The notes under the pieces: model-generated
Database searches by the model: none
What the model saw: the letters and a program-made list of their open reading frames with translations, nothing else
What the model was told of the DNA's origin: nothing
Made by a program: the position numbers and the translations under genes
In this document: positions 58,900 through 64,000 of the stretch, piece after piece
Layout: each line of letters starts with the position of its first letter
How positions within the stretch are numbered: position 1 is the stretch's first letter
From: Gnetum montanum
Lineage: Eukaryota > Streptophyta > Gnetopsida > Gnetales > Gnetaceae
Length of the DNA: 64,000 nucleotides
Direction of reading: 5' to 3'
NCBI GenBank assembly: GCA_015680685.1
Contig: MNCI01004872.1
Span: forward strand, 532,459 to 596,458

Positions 58900-59260
58900 T
58901 TTCGCCATTATACCTTTCCATTCGGCTATCCTACTGCACTCGTATAAATTATTTGTGATAACCCAAAGTACCTTACTCTTACTTATGATGTTAACTTTGT
59001 TGCGTAAAAGGTAATGTATCCATTTTTTGGTGCAAACACTAGGGTGAGACAATTTCTTTTAACTTCGTTATACTTTTCCTAATAAGCTATTAGTGCATGG
59101 CTCAATTAATAAACAGGGATTTCAGAGTCATCATCTTTTTTCTGACATAACAATGTTGCAATAGATGTGTCCAAGGTGGCAAGGTAGATGTAGAAAGGCT
59201 TATCCCTCTATGGTGGGTAAACAATTAGGAGATGTGAAAGCTCTTTTTTTAGGTCATCAA
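58900..59260 (-). pseudogene. First RNase H of element E
   Basis: INFEWIEQCQQAFDDLK, PFYIYLATLDTSIATLL and PVY.LSHAL match the RNase H that follows Ty3/gypsy RT. The first catalytic Asp is lost (YLAT), as is common in Tat elements where this domain is a degenerate connection. Confidence 0.7.
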
Positions 59261-59299
59261 AGGCTTGTTGACATTGTTCTATCCACTCAAAGTTGATCC

Positions 59300-60101
59300 C
59301 CTTCTTAAGTAAGTGTTGCATGGGATGTAATTTGTCTATCAACTTCGTGATAAACCTTCAGATAAATTGTACTCTGCCTTGCAACTCGCATAGCTCTTTA
59401 AGGTTTGCAGGTGATGCTAAGTTGATGATGGCCCTTACCTTGTTGGGGTCCACTCGTATCCTTGCCTCTAATACTACAAACCCTAGTATGAGTTTGGTTT
59501 TAACTTCAAAAACACATTTCCTTGGGTTGAGACGTAAGTCATGCCTGTGACAACATTTGAGGACAACATGTAGATCGTTGGGATGATCAATGGCTTCCTT
59601 AGACTTGACTACTATATCATCCATGTAATCATTTAATTTCTCCAAGAGGTAATAGCCAAAAATGTATGTCATGGCTCGTTGATAGGTTGCTCTAGCATTT
59701 TTGAGTCCAAAAAGCATCATGATGTAACAAAAGGTTCCCCAAGGGGTCATGAAAGTAGTGGTTAACTAATGCTCTGGGTTGATGTGGATCTGGTTGTAGC
59801 CTGAGAACCCATCCATAAAGGATAGTAAGGCATGACCATCCATAGTGTCTATGATTTGATCGATGCTTGGTAATGGGAAATCATCTTTAATCATTGCTTT
59901 GTTTAGATCTCGAAAGTCTATACACATTTGTATACCTCCTAGTTTCTTAGAAACTACAATGATGTTCGACACCCATTCTAAGTAATTGACTGCACGAATG
60001 AAACCATCTTGATATAGCTTGGTGATTTTATCACATATAGCTAGTGCAATTTTCTATTTGATTTTTTAAGCCTTTTGCTTGACTACCTTGATATGCGGCA
60101 T
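59300..60101 (-). pseudogene. Reverse transcriptase relic of element E (Tat-type)
   Basis: One frame from about 60101 shows GFIRAVNYLEWVSNIIVVSK, then CIDFRDLNKAM, DDFPLPSIDQIIDT, LLSFMDGFSGYNQI, TPWGTFCY, FGLKNARATYQRAM and the catalytic box YMDDIVVKSK (about 59625). The segments 59766-59972 and 59358-59750 are in the same frame, separated by one stop. The order and wording follow the Tat consensus closely. Confidence 0.85.
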
Positions 60102-60183
60102 TCTGGTGTGCGACCACTTCTGTAGCTCCCGCGACATTCTGGTGTTGCATGACCACTAGGGTGGCCCCTTCACCAGTCTCTAA

Positions 60184-61446
60184 TTACACCTGAAAAGATG
60201 TCACATTTCCTGAGATCTGTTGTGACCATCTACTATCCCCTTCTCCTATTTGAATGGATAATTCACCCCTTGTGTGATATAATGAAACTGTAGGTTGTAT
60301 GGCATCATCGATGACGCAGAAGAGGTTTTCATCATCACGACTTCCCCAACTGACTGTCTCAGCGATGGCCCTAAGATGGCTCATCGACGGTTTGTAGTCT
60401 TGCGGTGGTGGTGGCTGATCCTTGCCTGTGTTGGGCCCTGCTTCTTGTTGTTGGCTGAGACCTGTGGCTGGACGTTGACTGGTTCCAGCCACATGTTCTT
60501 CTTCTTGTTCTGGTCTTAGCTCTTCACCAGTGCTTTTCCTTGGAGTTGGCACCTTTAGCAACTCTTCATATGAAGTAGTCTGGGCTTTCCAGAGGATGTC
60601 ATTAGTGTATCCCTGGATACCAACACATTGGCAAAGCTTTCTGATAAGACAAGGGAAAGGCAACGCCATCTTCCCTGTCTTCCGTTCTTCAAACTGCCTC
60701 AGGATCTCCGTCAAATATAGATGGGGTAGGTTAGCATTAACCTTTCCCATCAGCACTACACATCCTCTAGCTGCATACATCAATATCCTTTTTAAGCTTT
60801 TTGTGGGGAAGAGGTGATATGTTTTGATTTTGAAGTAAATTCTCTCTTCCGTCGTCAATTCTCCAAATGCTTTGTCTCTACCATAAGCCTTCTCTAACCA
60901 ATTCTTTTGCACATCAGGGTCTGAATGGGTAGATAACCGAGCAACCTGGGGCCCTGAGTTCAGAAGGTTTAACACTTTCGAAATTGCCTACATAGAGAAG
61001 TCAACTATCACACCACAAATATTAAATATGGTGCCCTACTCCCTATTGTGCCAAAACTGGTATGTTTCTCCTAAGTACCAGGCACCGCTTTCAAAGAGGA
61101 TAGGCCAAAAGGGAGACCCTTTGAGGTGATCCCTAATAGCTTCAGGAGTGAACTCTGCAAAAGATTCGAAGTTTAACTCCATAATCACCGCAACGAATGT
61201 GGACTTCTCATGGATAGCCTAAACATGTTTCGAGGGCAACGTGAGTTGTTGTCCCGATTCAGGTGCAGTAGCAGCTCCTCCTTCTGCCTGCCTGGACTGT
61301 CTGGTAGGAGGTTCATCTTGATGGATGTTGAATGATTACTCCTCCTATTCTTCTTGTTGTTCGGCAGGACCTTGTCTTCCACCTCTCTGAGCTTGTTTGC
61401 TTCCACCTTGGGCAGGACCTTCTTGCTGTCCATGTTTCGGGGCCAT
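60184..61446 (-). pseudogene. 420-codon ORF behind an acceptor-like site, five in-frame stops
   Basis: The ATG at 61444-61446 follows CTTACTAAC and a GATTGCAG acceptor-like end. The frame then runs without any shift to the TGA-type end at 60184, broken only by five TAG/TAA codons (two near 61340, one near 61200, one near 61046, one near 60990). The last 264 codons are open. The N-terminus is Gln/Gly-rich. The middle has PFWPILFESGAWYL, ICGVIVDFS, NSGPQVARLS and YHLFPTKSLKRILMYAARGC. The C-terminal third is Glu/Gln/Pro-rich. It resembles, by pattern only, the plant transposon-type ORF found beside gag-pol in Athila and Ogre-like elements (PF20167/PF03078-like). The function is unknown. Confidence 0.6.
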
Positions 61447-61975
61447 CTGCAATCACACGGGCCAAGCGTTAGTAAGATTGTTTTTGAAGTCAAATTATAC
61501 CTTACTACTTGCCTTAGTTAAAGATCTTATGTTATCACGTGTGATAGTACCAGAAAGTTTATAATAATGAGTCCTGTTACTTAGGTGGTTTCCATTTTTA
61601 ATTTCCCGGTATACCTAAGGGTTAAATGATTTTTAAGCACAATTATTCTAAGTGTTAAGTTAATTACCCTAACTAATGTCCTTTGGGAAATGATAAATTT
61701 CAAAAAATTTAGGCACTTTTTAGCAAGTTTCTCTCCCCCACGACTAAGCTAAACACTCCAGGTTTGAGCAGGTTCAAACGGAATTAAAATCGGGGTACCA
61801 GCGAGCGAGATATGAGTAGAAAGGCAAGGGTCACACAATCACAAGTTGTAGCCCATGGAAATGGCAAAATGATGCTAAGTGGTGTGGTGGGGGTACCTAT
61901 TTATAAGTAAATAGGACACAATATCGCATACGCGATATCTCGTCCCTAGTGATGTGAGACACCAAGGAAATACCG
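61447..61975 (-). other. LTR-promoter-like leader before the 420-codon ORF
   Basis: On the minus strand: ATATCGCGTATGCGATATTG (palindromes like those of the A-C LTRs) at about 61925-61942, then TTATAAATAGG at about 61900-61911, then about 450 bases of non-coding leader to the ATG at 61446. No primer site of the tRNA-Asp or tRNA-Met type was found here. Confidence 0.5.
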
Positions 61976-64000
61976 AATTTTTTAATGATTTTCTTGAAAT
62001 TAATGTGGAATATGGAGGACATTGGCAAGTATTAAGATGTTCTAGGGTAATTTCATTGATTCAAGAGGCACCATTAATGAAAATGATGTGAAATTTAGTA
62101 ATAAAAACTTGGTGGTTAAGAAAAAGGGAATGTAATGGTACATTGGAACGTTAAAATTTAGAGGGATAATAGTAGGGAAAGAAAATCAATTGAAATTTAA
62201 GCTTAGGGTAAGAAATGGTGTGTGTGAGCTATGTCGTAAGTGAAGATCACAACAAAAATTACACATGTGGGTCCTCCTCAAAGTAGGTTCCAACCTATAA
62301 TGCCCTTGTGTAACCTCACGTAAAGTGTCCGTGGGCACTAGAAGGGTTAAATGTAATTCGTACTAACTCCACAAAACACACACATGTAAATATCACCGGA
62401 ATGAGATGAAAATTCTATGCTACACATGACACGAGCTACAATTACCCGAACAGTGAGATGAGATGAACTATAGAAAGGGATCATAGAGATTGGGACATGA
62501 GGTAACTGACCCAGGGCACAACGAATCCTACGTGTAAAGCATGATTAAGGTGTCATTAACCCATTGTTCCAAGATCAGGACCAAGTCCATCCCTCTAATG
62601 AGTGACATCGCATTGTTTCATCCCACGATGAACAACTACGAGAGTACCATAACAACAAGGCATACAATCACTTGGCATTTTATGCAAGGGAGGAGTGACT
62701 TTCGTTTTGTGGCACTTTTTTTTTTCTTTTTTCTTCTCTTTTTTCTTCTCTTTTTTTTTCTTTTTGAATACTGAATCTAGAGAAATCACCAACCTTCATG
62801 CATGGATGCATGTCTTTCTAGTGGGACCCCCTAGAACAGCGTTTGACTTTCGAGTGCCCTTTTGATTACTCTTACTTCCATTTTTCATTAAATCTACAAG
62901 GATCTTAGTACAACCACGTTGCATGATAACTTCCACAGTCGTCACCAAAGAGAATCCACAAGTCCCCTTGATGTCACACCCTAATCATTCCCTCTTGGTC
63001 CATCCTTCTTCATTCTGGGTACAATGAACACAAAATTAATTTTAAGTTTTTAAAAATGTTAAGAATACCACTATACCCTCAAACAGAACCTCTTATTTGT
63101 AGAGAGGATGAGTGGGTGCAATGGGCTCACTGTTCCAAACAATTGATCACTCATGACTTAATAACATAGAACACACCTCAACCAACGATCCACATGAGTG
63201 TTTTATTCATAGATGAGATTACTTACAAAAACGTCAAAAGACAAAAACACAAAAAAGATAAAACAAAAATTTGAAAAATGAAAAAAAACCTGGAAAACAA
63301 AAAGTTGTAAAATTAAAGAAAATTGAAAAATATTTATTAACCTTGTGTGTTATTTAGAATGGGGGATATCCCCCATAACTAAACAGTTGAGTATGGCAAG
63401 GATTAATAAATGAAGGATGAGGATCCTTGCATGTTGGAAGTATTGGGGCCCGGTCATACTTATCCCCTTGGGGTTCACACACTTGATTATAGTAAGCATA
63501 GTGGGGCACTTTATATGATGTAGTTCCCAGGTAGCGAGTTGACCCACTATGATGTTTGTGACCAGTAGATAGTATGCAAGGATTAGGTTGATGCCTCCCA
63601 TGGTTGTGTTCATTGGGCCGGATTGTTGTTGGAGTGTGAGTTGGTGGCCCTGATGAAGTTACATGAGGCATTGGGTTTGAAGGTAAGGGTGCACCACAGT
63701 GTGGGACTTGTGCTGAGTTGAAAGATGTAGTGGGCCTCGGAATTATGTTGTCCCTTCTTATGGCCATGTTTAAAGAAGGGAAACTTTAGATGTTGAGGAG
63801 GTTTCTCACTACTGTTGGTAGTAGTAGCACAAGTGTTGTTCATGGGTTATTGCTGTGGCACAAAAACCTTAGGAACAGTTGGTGGCACTATGGAAGGAGG
63901 GAAAGGATGAGAATGTTGAAAGTTAGGAGGAGTATAAGGTGCACAAGGTGGTGGTTGTGTTGGAGGCATAGGTTGATAGTATTGAGGAGAATGATACTGT
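61976..64000 (-). mobile_element. Element F (partial): relative of A-C on the minus strand
   Basis: The element-strand order matches B: a Pro-rich gag linker (64000 to about 63600), a GTTATGGGGGATATCC motif near 63365 like the end of gag-protease in B, an A/T-rich minisatellite (63240-63340), then at 62269-62340 text matching the conserved GGACCC...GGGCATTA...ACCTACTTTGAGG block of A-C. No protease motif is seen in the place where A-C have it. The element continues beyond the window and its left limit is uncertain. Confidence 0.6.
63354..63990 (-). pseudogene. Pro-rich gag-linker ORF pieces of element F
   Basis: Open pieces 63354-63767 and 63610-63843 lie in different frames. They are rich in Pro, His, Thr and Asn (YYQPMPPTQPPP near 63965, then KFPFFKHGHKKG near 63765), comparable to the Pro-rich linker and the KRRPFFRTKSP segment of A-C. 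No enzyme motif. Confidence 0.45.

Larger units (their letters stand above)
46086..60101 (-). mobile_element. Element E: Tat-lineage Ty3/gypsy element, interrupted by C
   Basis: Reading the minus strand: RT (60101-59300), a first RNase H (about 59250-58900), a second RNase H (58770-58370), integrase (58170-57043), a 30-bp minisatellite, a region with a repeating palindrome, and an LTR-like end (46086 to about 46780). A second (archaeal-type) RNase H and tandem repeats after integrase are marks of the Tat lineage. Gag and protease are not recognised upstream of RT, so the 5' side is missing or replaced. C was inserted at 47316-54442. Confidence 0.75.

Noticed and set aside
61185-61493. 102-codon minus-strand frame at the start of the 420-codon ORF
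   Set aside because: It is out of phase with the ATG at 61446 and with the open 264-codon part. The in-phase frame with transition stops is a better explanation.

Overview
This window is nuclear DNA from a land plant with a large, slowly purged genome. A gymnosperm (conifer-like) is my best guess. The evidence is one intron-bearing nuclear gene for a mitochondrial ribosomal protein, surrounded by old nested Ty3/gypsy retrotransposons, an RTE-type LINE and a decayed nuclear copy of mitochondrial cob. There is nothing bacterial: no operons, tRNA, rRNA or CRISPR. The species assignment is inference only.

The one gene likely to be functional is the nuclear gene for mitochondrial ribosomal protein uL14 (HUELLENLOS-like), plus strand, three coding exons: 30552-30606, 30885-30994 and 33950-34324. 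A TATA box, a telo-box and a 21-codon upstream ORF precede it, and intron 2 is about 3 kb.

Layout from left to right: (1) 1-5381, element A, minus strand, cut by the window edge. (2) 5382-10336, AT-rich with no gene seen. (3) 10337-about 11480, full-length but decayed cob NUMT. (4) about 12430-15252, decayed RTE-type LINE. (5) 15300-29753, decayed chromovirus (Ty3/gypsy with chromodomain). Its gag is split by a degenerate solo LTR (16324-24254), which is itself split by element B (16849-23942). (6) 29754-36800, the uL14m gene and its flanks. (7) about 36780-43800, element D, an old Athila-like element with traces of gag, protease, RT, RNase H and integrase. (8) 43800-46085, degenerate repeats. 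(9) 46086-60101, element E, minus strand, a Tat-lineage element with dual RNase H and tandem repeats after integrase, interrupted by element C (47316-54442). (10) 60184-64000, minus strand: a 420-codon ORF with five stops behind a splice-acceptor-like site, and part of element F, a relative of A-C.

Elements A, B and C form one family: LTRs of about 0.8 kb with TGATG...CATCA ends, a tRNA-Asp primer site, a long gag-protease frame and about 2 kb of conserved non-coding DNA. They have no reverse transcriptase or integrase, so they are non-autonomous. D shares their LTR end, primer site, gag and protease but also has pol, so it models an autonomous parent. Two less ordinary features recur in the family. 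One is arrays of GCGATATCGC-like palindromes beside the LTR TATA box. The other is a candidate intron of about 1.37 kb ending at a gcag/ATG junction in front of a small ORF. Stop codons in these elements are almost all of the C-to-T or G-to-A kind, as expected if methylated cytosines were deaminated.
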